A stretch of DNA of 6,262 nucleotides from an uncultured bacterium (GTDB lineage Bacteria > Bacteroidota > Bacteroidia > Chitinophagales > CAIODY01), in assembly GCA_903871715.1 (NCBI GenBank), contig CAIQHW010000343.1:1-6262 (forward strand). Direction: 5' to 3'. The translations under genes were made by a program, and so were the position numbers. The notes beneath the pieces are model-generated. The model was given only the letters and a program-made list of their open reading frames with translations. It was not told the DNA's origin and ran no database searches. Numbering within the stretch: position 1 is the stretch's first letter; each line of letters opens with the position of its first letter. Shown here one piece after another: positions 1 to 5,361 of this stretch.

Positions 1-77
1 ATACCTTGTGTATCAAGTGTTCCGCCGCAGCTGGTTAAAAAAATTGTCGCTCCTAAAATGATTGCTAAAGATTTCAT
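1..77 (-). CDS. N-terminal fragment of a lipoprotein (runs off left edge)
   Basis: An ATG on the minus strand (bases 77-75) opens a reading frame that stays open for 25 codons to the window edge. It begins MKSLAIILGATIFLTSCGG, a typical type II signal peptide: one Lys at the N-terminus, a hydrophobic stretch at about residues 4-14, and the lipobox LTSC with the lipidated Cys at residue 17. The mature protein would start CGGTLDTQG. There is no acidic run after the Cys, so there is no obvious Bacteroidota surface-export signal. Only the signal peptide and 9 mature residues are present, so the function cannot be assigned. It is transcribed away from ribH and shares a 110-nt upstream region with it. 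Confidence 0.75.
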   Translation of the reverse strand, partial: MKSLAIILGATIFLTSCGGTLDTQG

Positions 78-84
78 GTGGTTG

Positions 85-92
85 TAAAAATA
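85..92 (-). promoter_or_regulatory. Candidate -7 element for the left-edge lipoprotein
   Basis: Read on the minus strand this is TATTTTTA, one mismatch (the last base) from the Bacteroidota -7 consensus TAnnTTTG. A TTG that could be the -33 element lies at 119-117 on the same strand, 24 nt upstream, slightly longer than usual. The leader would be only about 5-8 nt. The palindrome at 104-118 lies between the two elements. This is a weak candidate resting on sequence match alone. Confidence 0.25.
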
Positions 93-103
93 TTTTTTTT
101 GAG

Positions 104-118
104 TGAAAATGATTTTCA
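104..118. promoter_or_regulatory. Fur-like 7-1-7 palindrome (putative operator)
   Basis: TGAAAATGATTTTCA is a perfect inverted repeat with 7-bp arms around one central base. It matches the classical Fur-family 7-1-7 box (TGATAATnATTATCA) at 12 of 14 defined positions, and the two differences are symmetric. It lies 27 bp from the ATG of the left-edge lipoprotein, between its candidate -7 and -33 elements, and just upstream of the candidate ribH promoter. A Fur, Zur or PerR-type repressor could bind here, but AT-rich DNA yields such palindromes by chance, so binding is inference. Confidence 0.45.
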
Positions 119-143
119 ATAATCTTGCCAAAAGAAGATTATC

Positions 144-151
144 TATTTTTG
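144..151 (+). promoter_or_regulatory. Candidate Bacteroidota -7 element for the ribH operon
   Basis: TATTTTTG matches the Bacteroidota -7 consensus TAnnTTTG exactly. A TTG at 125-127 could be the -33 element; the 16-nt spacing is a little short. Transcription would start near position 155, giving a leader of about 32 nt before the ribH ATG. That leader is too short for an FMN or cobalamin riboswitch. No Shine-Dalgarno sequence precedes the ATG, as is usual in this phylum. Confidence 0.45.
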
Positions 152-187
152 GCGAAATTAAAATTTCTAATCGAATAATTTATTTGA

Positions 188-661
188 ATGGCAAATTATC
201 AGCAGCAAAATTTTTCAACCTTAGCCGAAAATTATTCGGGATTAACCATTGGCGTTGTTTATACCGAATGGAACAAAACCATTGTGGATGAGCTTTTGCA
301 AAGATGTGTAGCTACTTTAAAACAACACAAAGTAAAACACATTGAATTGATAAAAGTGCCAGGCAGTTTTGAAATTCCGTTTGCTGCCAAACATTTGTGT
401 TGCGAAATAAATGTAGATGCGGTGATAACATTGGGCTGTATCATCAAAGGTGAAACGATGCATGATGTGGTGTTGTCACATAGTGTAACCGATGCGTTGA
501 TGCAATTAAACATCACTCAAAACAAACCGATAATATTGGGTGTTTTAACCACAAATAATTTTCAACAAGCTATGGAAAGAGCCAATGGCATTCATGGTGA
601 TAAAGGAAAAGATTGTGCCGAAGCGGCTTTGCGCATGTGTGAAATAAAAATGAAAAAATAA
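188..661 (+). CDS. ribH: 6,7-dimethyl-8-ribityllumazine synthase (RibH)
   Basis: Cytosolic enzyme of the penultimate riboflavin step. It condenses 5-amino-6-ribitylamino-uracil with 3,4-dihydroxy-2-butanone 4-phosphate to give the lumazine that riboflavin synthase uses. At 157 residues it is the normal family length. Family landmarks are in order: TIGVVYTEWN (20-29), where W28 is at the aromatic substrate-stacking position; VPGSFEIP (57-64); GCIIKGETMH (83-92), with H92 as the catalytic His equivalent; GVLTTNN (118-124); and the phosphate-binding region R131 to K139. The residues after H92 are DVV rather than the common F/Y-D-Y, a variant patch in the active-site loop. The ATG at 188 leaves an N-terminal tail of about 19 residues before the first strand, as in relatives. 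It lies 3 nt upstream of the cobalamin adenosyltransferase gene, so the two are almost certainly co-transcribed. Confidence 0.96.
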   Translation: MANYQQQNFSTLAENYSGLTIGVVYTEWNKTIVDELLQRCVATLKQHKVKHIELIKVPGSFEIPFAAKHLCCEINVDAVITLGCIIKGETMHDVVLSHSVTDALMQLNITQNKPIILGVLTTNNFQQAMERANGIHGDKGKDCAEAALRMCEIKMKK

Positions 662-664
662 ACA

Positions 665-1216
665 ATGAAAATTTATACCAAAAAAGGCGATACTGGTACC
701 ACACAATTAATCGGTGGCACAAGAGTTCCCAAGCATCATGTGCGAATCGAAACTTATGGTACTGTAGATGAGTTGAACGCACACATTGGTCTGCTGGCTG
801 ATTTGATGGATTTGGAAGAAGAAAAAAAATCACTTCGAAATATTCAAGACCGATTATTTACGCTGGGCTCATTGCTAGCAGCTGATCCTGAAACCAACAA
901 AATGAAATTACCTCATTTACATTTAGCAGATGTAATTGATTTAGAAAATGCCATTGATAAGATGGATTTACAATTGCCGCAAATGACGCATTTTGTATTG
1001 CCAGGTGGTCATCCAATTGTATCGCAAGCGCACATTGCAAGATGTGTTTGTAGGCGTGCAGAGCGCATGGTTACACATCTTCACGAGCTTTCGCCAGTAG
1101 ATGCTTTAATCATTCAATACCTAAATCGCTTATCGGATTATTTGTTTACACTAAGCCGTTTTTTGGCAAAACATTATGAAGCCGAAGAAATAAAATGGAT
1201 TCCGAAAATGGAGTGA
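665..1216 (+). CDS. PduO-type ATP:cob(I)alamin adenosyltransferase
   Basis: Transfers the 5'-deoxyadenosyl group of ATP to reduced cobalamin to make adenosylcobalamin (coenzyme B12). The family is a trimer of five-helix bundles. The 183 residues match the usual 180-190. The ATP-binding N-terminal motif is IYTKKGDTGTTQL (3-15). YGTVDELN (31-38) carries D35. FVLPGG is at 110-115. ARCVCRRAER (125-134) carries R126 and R130, and NRLSDYLF (154-161) carries N154. These correspond to the ATP- and cobalamin-contacting Asp, Arg and Asn residues of characterised PduO enzymes, so it looks catalytically intact. The ATG follows the ribH stop by 3 nt, indicating translational coupling. No corrinoid ring-synthesis genes are nearby, so salvage of imported corrinoid is likely (inference). 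Synonyms include pduO and cobO/btuR-type; the sequence fits the PduO family, not the CobA family. Confidence 0.95.
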   Translation: MKIYTKKGDTGTTQLIGGTRVPKHHVRIETYGTVDELNAHIGLLADLMDLEEEKKSLRNIQDRLFTLGSLLAADPETNKMKLPHLHLADVIDLENAIDKMDLQLPQMTHFVLPGGHPIVSQAHIARCVCRRAERMVTHLHELSPVDALIIQYLNRLSDYLFTLSRFLAKHYEAEEIKWIPKME

Positions 1217-1221
1217 TGAAA

Positions 1222-2802
1222 TTATTTTTTCAAAAATGATTTTAATGTTGCAATCAAAATAAAAACCACAGCCAAAGCCACCACAGTCCATTCCAGCTCA
1301 TCACCGAATTTTACGAAAAATGTTTTGTCGTAAAAAAGCGGTGCTTTTATTTTCACCACAGCCTCTTTCCAATAATCAGTTTGCTGCAAAATATTCCCTT
1401 CGTTATCAATCACACCGCTGATGCCAGTGTTGGAACATTGTAGCACATAGCGCCGTGTTTCAATGGCTCTCAATCGAGCATATTCAAAGTGTTGCACATG
1501 ACCAGGTGTATTGCCCCACCAACCATCATTGGTGATAATCAACAAAATGTTAGCACCATTTTTTACAAATTTTGAAACAAAACTTCCATACACAGATTCA
1601 TAACAAATCAATGGAGCTAAGCCAAAATTGTTGGTGTTAAAAACTGTTCGTTCTTCCTGTGTGCCAGTATTGTCGCTTACTCCGCCCATGTTTATCAACA
1701 ATGGTTTTAAAAATTTAAAGAACCCTGGGTAGGGCATCCGCTCTACACCTGGCACTAATTTCGACTTATAATACTTTTGAACAGTTTTGGTAGAATCGAG
1801 CAACAAAGCAGTATTGAACATGTCAACATATTTTCCAGCCTTGCCAAACGCTGATGCAGAAACTGTTTTGGGCGCATCGTATTCTTCTAAAATAGTTGAA
1901 CCAATTACTATGCTCACATTTTTATGTTGGTGCAGAAAATTTCGAAGCGGAATAATTTGTTCGTCATTTTCGAAATGTTGCCACCAAATGCCTGCTGGTA
2001 AAGCAGTTTCGGGCGCAACTAAAATTGTTGGTTGAGTAGAATCCATATTTTTTTCAGCCAAACTCAAAATTTTATTCACCTGATTTATTTCAGTTCCTTC
2101 GTTAAATTTTTCATTGTATGGGTCGATGTTGGGTTGCACTAAAACAAAACTTTTCGTTTCTCTTTTTATCGCTGCTTCGTTTTTTTGATTTGTATATTGA
2201 ATGATAAAAGAAAACAGCAAAGGCATAGAAACAGCTGCAAATGGCTGAATCCAACGACTGAAAAATGGTTTGTTTTGATTTTGAAAAATGGCTAAATACA
2301 AACTGATATTGCACAACCAAATCCAAGCAGAGCCGCCCAAATGCCCTGTAAATTCATACCATTGCACCCATTGTGGAAACGATGCAAAACCATTGCCCAA
2401 CGTTAGCCAAGGCCATGTAAATTCCCAAGTGAGATGTATTTTCTCAAACGAAATAAAAAATATAGGCAACGCAAACCATTTAAGTCTTTGTGGCAATTTA
2501 TTTTGCAAAACATAAAACAACAGAATAGGGAAACTTTGCAGCAAAGCATTCAAAACTATTGCTGCTGCTGCACCGCCAGCCGAAGCATTCCACACCCACC
2601 AAGTAGTGCCGATGTTCCAAATCAACAATGTTAAATAAATTCCAGCCCAAGCAATACTGTTTTTTTTGCCTTTGCATAATTCTAAAGCATACAACATCGG
2701 GATGAATGCAATAAACAGCAATGCCGCTGTAGGCAAAGGGCACCAGCCCAACCACAATAAAATTCCGCTAAGCGTAAAAAGAGAGAATATTTTTTTGTTC
2801 AT
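1222..2802 (-). CDS. lnt: Apolipoprotein N-acyltransferase (Lnt)
   Basis: Inner-membrane enzyme that adds the third acyl chain to the N-terminal Cys of lipoproteins, using phospholipid as donor. The 526 residues are close to the 512 of E. coli Lnt. The N-terminal part (about 5-203) is a multi-pass membrane domain with the family's WLTLGN (132-137) and QWYEFTGHLGGSAW (147-160). A periplasmic nitrilase-like domain follows from FVLVQPN (219-225). Its catalytic triad equivalents are E265 (in APET), K346 (in YYKSKLVP) and C400 (in LICYES); the accessory E354 and E402 are also present. TNDGWWGNT (424-432) and the conserved HFEYARLRAIETRR block follow. A last membrane helix spans about 504-523. The LVPGVE form of the LVPFGE motif fits Bacteroidota. 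It starts at an ATG 45 nt after the deacetylase-like gene, and its stop lies 5 nt from that of the converging adenosyltransferase gene. Confidence 0.96.
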   Translation of the reverse strand: MNKKIFSLFTLSGILLWLGWCPLPTAALLFIAFIPMLYALELCKGKKNSIAWAGIYLTLLIWNIGTTWWVWNASAGGAAAAIVLNALLQSFPILLFYVLQNKLPQRLKWFALPIFFISFEKIHLTWEFTWPWLTLGNGFASFPQWVQWYEFTGHLGGSAWIWLCNISLYLAIFQNQNKPFFSRWIQPFAAVSMPLLFSFIIQYTNQKNEAAIKRETKSFVLVQPNIDPYNEKFNEGTEINQVNKILSLAEKNMDSTQPTILVAPETALPAGIWWQHFENDEQIIPLRNFLHQHKNVSIVIGSTILEEYDAPKTVSASAFGKAGKYVDMFNTALLLDSTKTVQKYYKSKLVPGVERMPYPGFFKFLKPLLINMGGVSDNTGTQEERTVFNTNNFGLAPLICYESVYGSFVSKFVKNGANILLIITNDGWWGNTPGHVQHFEYARLRAIETRRYVLQCSNTGISGVIDNEGNILQQTDYWKEAVVKIKAPLFYDKTFFVKFGDELEWTVVALAVVFILIATLKSFLKK

Positions 2803-2815
2803 AAAAATTGCAGCG

Positions 2816-2823
2816 CAAAAATA
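2816..2823 (-). promoter_or_regulatory. Candidate internal -7 element ahead of lnt
   Basis: On the minus strand this reads TATTTTTG, an exact match to TAnnTTTG, inside the 45-nt gap before lnt. No TTG is present at the right -33 distance, and transcription would start only about 9 nt before the ATG. If real, it would give lnt a near-leaderless transcript independent of the upstream genes. It is weak on sequence alone. Confidence 0.25.
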
Positions 2824-2847
2824 GTTGGATTATGGAGTAGAAAATTT

Positions 2848-4104
2848 TTATTTCGCCAGTTTCACAAATTGTTCATACTTATTTTTCCAACCTTTAAATT
2901 CGTATAATTCGCTGAAGGAGTGATTGTGCCAAACGGCGCAAAACTCACCACTCACTTGCTTTACAGCATTGATGATTTGTTTTGTTTGTCGCCACATTTC
3001 TTCATCATTTCCTTTTTGATAAATTTGAAAAGTGGCTTCCATCCAACAAAATGGATGAATAGTTAAATCAGTTTCTGTTTCATTTTTTAAATCGTACCAA
3101 TGAAATGAATTACAAATGCCAGCTCTGAAACCTGCTGTGGTAGCGTAACCCATCGAGTAATCATTTTTAATACCAAGTTGAATCAAACGATGGTATGTTG
3201 TTGGAAAATGCAATTGAATAAAATGTTGGCGGCTATCATTTACTTTTTTTTGCAACAAATTTTCTAACACATTTTTTTCATTTTGCAACAAGTCGAAATT
3301 GCTATTTGATTTTACTGATGGATGCAAACCTATATCTGCTGTGGTTTGCAAGCGATTGATTAATGTTTTAAAATTTGCATTTTGCAAATCAATATTTTTA
3401 TCAACGCCATTATAATTGCCACAATGAAAAAAATATTTTGCTCGTAAATTATTTTGTTGATGTACATTTTCTAATTCATCAAACACATCAAATGGGTCTT
3501 TAACATTTTGAAATAAAACCGCAAAACGCTTTATCACTTCATTGAAATTTCCTTTCAAAAAATCTTTAGCAAAAACACCGATTGTTTTAAAAGTATTTCT
3601 TGCTTTAAAGGCGAAAGCTCTATCTACATCAATGGTTGGAGTGAATTGATAATTTCGTTTTTGAAATTTTAATTCAGGAAAATATTGTTGCAAAATAGTT
3701 TTTAATTGCATCACCCATTGATTAATAATTGGCGTTTGCAAAAGATTGGAACGAAATAAAATGCTGTGTTGATGTGTAAAATTTCCGTTGCCATATTCTT
3801 CATATCTAGTCAATAAAAAAAAGGAAGCAGCGAAAATATCATTGCCAAAAGCCTCATTAATAGTGAGTTTACAGAATTGTTGTGGATTGATATTTTTTTC
3901 AAACAACAAATCAGTGGAAGCAAAAAACAATTCGTTGTTCAATTTATTTTTTGTGTAAGAAAATTTTGTACCGACAAAATTGTTGAAATAATTTTCATTG
4001 TGTGTGAGTTCGAAATTCAAACCCAATAAGGCTTTTAGCAGAACTGAAAAAATATATTCAGCTCGTGATGAGGGTTGCGATATGTAAATGAGAATGAAAT
4101 TCAA
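2848..4104 (-). CDS. Divergent polysaccharide-deacetylase-like protein (DUF7033/CE4-like)
   Basis: A 418-residue protein resembling an uncharacterised, mostly Bacteroidota family. It has an N-terminal domain (about 1-145, with FELTHNENY and FFLLTRYEEYG) followed by a NodB/CE4-like region. Candidate catalytic segments are TPTIDVDRAF (155-164, with D159 and D161 like the metal-binding/catalytic Asp motif), DIGLHPS (257-263, with H261), GYATTAGFRAG (319-329, with R327), HPFCWMEATF (350-359) and VWHNHS (391-396). The classical HxxxH zinc motif is reduced to a single His, so deacetylase chemistry is uncertain. There is no signal peptide or obvious membrane helix, suggesting a cytosolic protein. 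Start: there is no in-frame ATG before residue 132. The TTG at 4104-4102 places the ILIY strand at the N-terminus as in relatives, and a TAA in the same frame lies 27 nt upstream. It is Asn-rich (about 10%), in keeping with AT-rich DNA. It is 24 nt downstream of the ccmB-like gene. Confidence 0.8.
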   Translation of the reverse strand: MNFILIYISQPSSRAEYIFSVLLKALLGLNFELTHNENYFNNFVGTKFSYTKNKLNNELFFASTDLLFEKNINPQQFCKLTINEAFGNDIFAASFFLLTRYEEYGNGNFTHQHSILFRSNLLQTPIINQWVMQLKTILQQYFPELKFQKRNYQFTPTIDVDRAFAFKARNTFKTIGVFAKDFLKGNFNEVIKRFAVLFQNVKDPFDVFDELENVHQQNNLRAKYFFHCGNYNGVDKNIDLQNANFKTLINRLQTTADIGLHPSVKSNSNFDLLQNEKNVLENLLQKKVNDSRQHFIQLHFPTTYHRLIQLGIKNDYSMGYATTAGFRAGICNSFHWYDLKNETETDLTIHPFCWMEATFQIYQKGNDEEMWRQTKQIINAVKQVSGEFCAVWHNHSFSELYEFKGWKNKYEQFVKLAK

Positions 4105-4128
4105 GCAAAATATTTTGACACAAAAACT

Positions 4129-4797
4129 TTAATCAGCCCAAGTAAACCGAAAAAGCAGCAAGCCTAATCCCAGCATCAACACATTCATCACTGCTAATAA
4201 ACTGAAATCGGTGATGTATAAATTTATCGGTTGAATTGAAATTGATTTCAATGAAAAATTGATTAAAAAAGAAAGCATTGGAATAATAACTGGTAAACTG
4301 ATAATTGCCGTGAGCGATGCATTCTTGCTGGCTTTGGCAGCTATTGCCGACATAACAGAAAACAGAATTACTAACATCATTACTCCTAATAAAACGCTGC
4401 ATAGGAACATGCCCAAATCTTGTAATGGAAAATTTAAAAACACTACGAACAAGATTAAATTGAAGGCTGTGATTAAGCCTAGCAAAAAGAAATTGTACAA
4501 CAATTTTGCTATCAATAAATGTGTGGGTGAAAAAAGTGTGTAGTAATAATTCCAGCGTAAAGTTGATTCTTGTAAAAAGCTTTTTGCCATAGCGTTGAGC
4601 GAAGCAAACAAAGTTATTATCCAAAATAAACTCACCCAAGTAACTTGTTCCAACTCTTTAAAAGAATAAAAAATTAAAAAAACAGTTAGCAACGAATACA
4701 AAAATATGCCGTAAAAAGCAGAACGGTGGCGAATTTCAAGCGTCCACTCTTTTTTTAGTAACGAAAATATTTTTGTAAAATTTGAGTTGGTTGGCAA
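4129..4797 (-). CDS. ccmB: CcmB-like haem exporter / cytochrome c maturation permease
   Basis: A 222-residue integral membrane protein, the usual CcmB length (about 220). After a short cytosolic N-terminus, FSLLKKEWTLEIRHRSAF (11-28) corresponds to the family's KE...E.R segment. About six hydrophobic helices follow (roughly 26-45, 53-72, 97-121, 126-153, 160-181 and 197-218). FSPTHLLIAKLLYN (89-102) and ASKNASLTAIISLPVIIPML (156-175) are the best family landmarks. CcmB is the membrane subunit of the CcmAB ABC transporter, which works with CcmC/CcmD and CcmE in cytochrome c biogenesis. No ccmA, ccmC/ccsA or ccmE is in this window. There is no in-frame ATG before M70. TTG at 4797-4795 is the best start, giving a natural N-terminus 27 nt after the upstream lipoprotein stop. 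An unrelated ABC-2 type permease is the alternative, but the length and landmarks favour CcmB. Confidence 0.8.
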   Translation of the reverse strand: MPTNSNFTKIFSLLKKEWTLEIRHRSAFYGIFLYSLLTVFLIFYSFKELEQVTWVSLFWIITLFASLNAMAKSFLQESTLRWNYYYTLFSPTHLLIAKLLYNFFLLGLITAFNLILFVVFLNFPLQDLGMFLCSVLLGVMMLVILFSVMSAIAAKASKNASLTAIISLPVIIPMLSFLINFSLKSISIQPINLYITDFSLLAVMNVLMLGLGLLLFRFTWAD

Positions 4798-4824
4798 AAT
4801 AATTTGTCGTTTTTGAAAAACTAT

Positions 4825-5235
4825 CTAATTCTTTTTGGCTACATAAACAAAGCGACCAAAGAAAAAAGTATCCGAAGGAATATACTCTACAATTTTTAGA
4901 CTATCAGTGTTGAAATATACTGTGGCATTGGCTTTTGTGCTAAAACCATCTTTATCTGCGTCGCAATAATAAACACTATTTATGCGTACTGTAATTTGAT
5001 TGCTCGATGCATTTTTTATCAATTCAAAATTCAAATTTTTGTTGACAAAAGAATCTCGAAAATAGCTATAGGCTTGACCTGTAACATAATTAGTTGATTT
5101 TCGTTCATGCCATTCCATACCATTGTAGCTACTAATAAAAGCATCACGCCAATCGGCTTTTTTTTTGCAACCATTGATTGCCAAAAAAGCTGACCCAACA
5201 AAAACTATAAAAACAATGGAAGCAAATCTTTTCAT
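4825..5235 (-). CDS. Small lipoprotein of unknown function
   Basis: A 136-residue protein that I do not recognise. It starts at an ATG with a lipoprotein signal peptide: MKR, a hydrophobic core at about residues 5-20, then INGC with the lipidated Cys at 23. The mature part starts CKKKADWRD, with a basic run rather than an acidic export signal, so it may face the periplasm (inference). The rest (about 30-136) is a small, probably beta-rich domain with alternating polar and hydrophobic stretches (NQITVRINSVYYCDADKDG, about 79-97, and the C-terminal FGRFVYVAKKN). DADKDGFS looks calcium-loop-like but is too short to claim an EF-hand. The Lys run is encoded by nine consecutive A bases. It is the first gene of the leftward cluster that ends in lnt. 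Confidence 0.75.
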   Translation of the reverse strand: MKRFASIVFIVFVGSAFLAINGCKKKADWRDAFISSYNGMEWHERKSTNYVTGQAYSYFRDSFVNKNLNFELIKNASSNQITVRINSVYYCDADKDGFSTKANATVYFNTDSLKIVEYIPSDTFFFGRFVYVAKKN

Positions 5236-5257
5236 TTTGCCAAAAAAAATTAAGATG

Positions 5258-5265
5258 CGAATATA
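5258..5265 (-). promoter_or_regulatory. Candidate -7 element for the leftward cluster
   Basis: On the minus strand this reads TATATTCG, one mismatch from TAnnTTTG, 22 nt upstream of the small lipoprotein ATG. No TTG is visible at the expected -33 distance. A T8 run lies between it and the start codon. It is a weak candidate, but a promoter for this cluster must lie somewhere in the 126-bp divergent region. Confidence 0.25.
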
Positions 5266-5286
5266 ACAGTTGATTTTGAAAAGGTG

Positions 5287-5295
5287 TATAATTTG
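5287..5295 (+). promoter_or_regulatory. Candidate promoter element for galE
   Basis: TATAATTTG combines a sigma70-like TATAAT with the TTTG end of the Bacteroidota -7 element, though the spacing is one base too long for TAnnTTTG. TTG at 5270-5272 is the nearest -35/-33 candidate, at a short 14-nt spacing. The leader would be about 60 nt. A second candidate is TATTTTCG at 5330-5337, one mismatch from consensus, which would give a leader of about 20 nt. Sequence alone does not decide between them. Confidence 0.3.
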
Positions 5296-5361
5296 AAATG
5301 TTCGGTAATAAATTTAAAATGATAAACGCTATTTTCGTAGAAATATTTTTTCCTAAAACTT

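Noticed and set aside
78..187. FMN or cobalamin riboswitch ahead of ribH and the adenosyltransferase gene
   Set aside because: The whole gap is 110 nt, the likely leader is about 32 nt, and none of the conserved riboswitch core sequences are visible.
103..291. Open frame starting at an ATG in the ribH upstream region
   Set aside because: It overlaps ribH in another frame and its product shows no family resemblance; the ribH frame has complete family motifs.
1217..1232. Inverted repeat TGAAA...TTTCA between the converging genes as a terminator
   Set aside because: The stem is only 5 AT-rich pairs with a 6-nt loop, too weak to call a terminator.
4259..4543. 94-codon plus-strand frame opposite the ccmB-like gene
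   Set aside because: It is antisense to a well-supported membrane protein gene and its sequence looks like random AT-rich translation.
4133..4639. 168-codon minus-strand frame overlapping the ccmB-like gene
   Set aside because: It is a different frame of the same strand with no recognisable protein features, whereas the 222-codon frame has CcmB landmarks and six membrane helices.
5090..5120. Possible EF-hand calcium loop in the small lipoprotein (coded around DADKDG)
   Set aside because: This position range does not hold the motif. DADKDG is encoded near 4940-4975, and even there the 12-residue loop pattern is incomplete with no flanking helices evident.
2848..5235. A defence or toxin-antitoxin system in the leftward cluster
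   Set aside because: The genes resemble envelope and biogenesis proteins; there is no nuclease, NTPase, reverse transcriptase or toxin/antitoxin-like fold signature.
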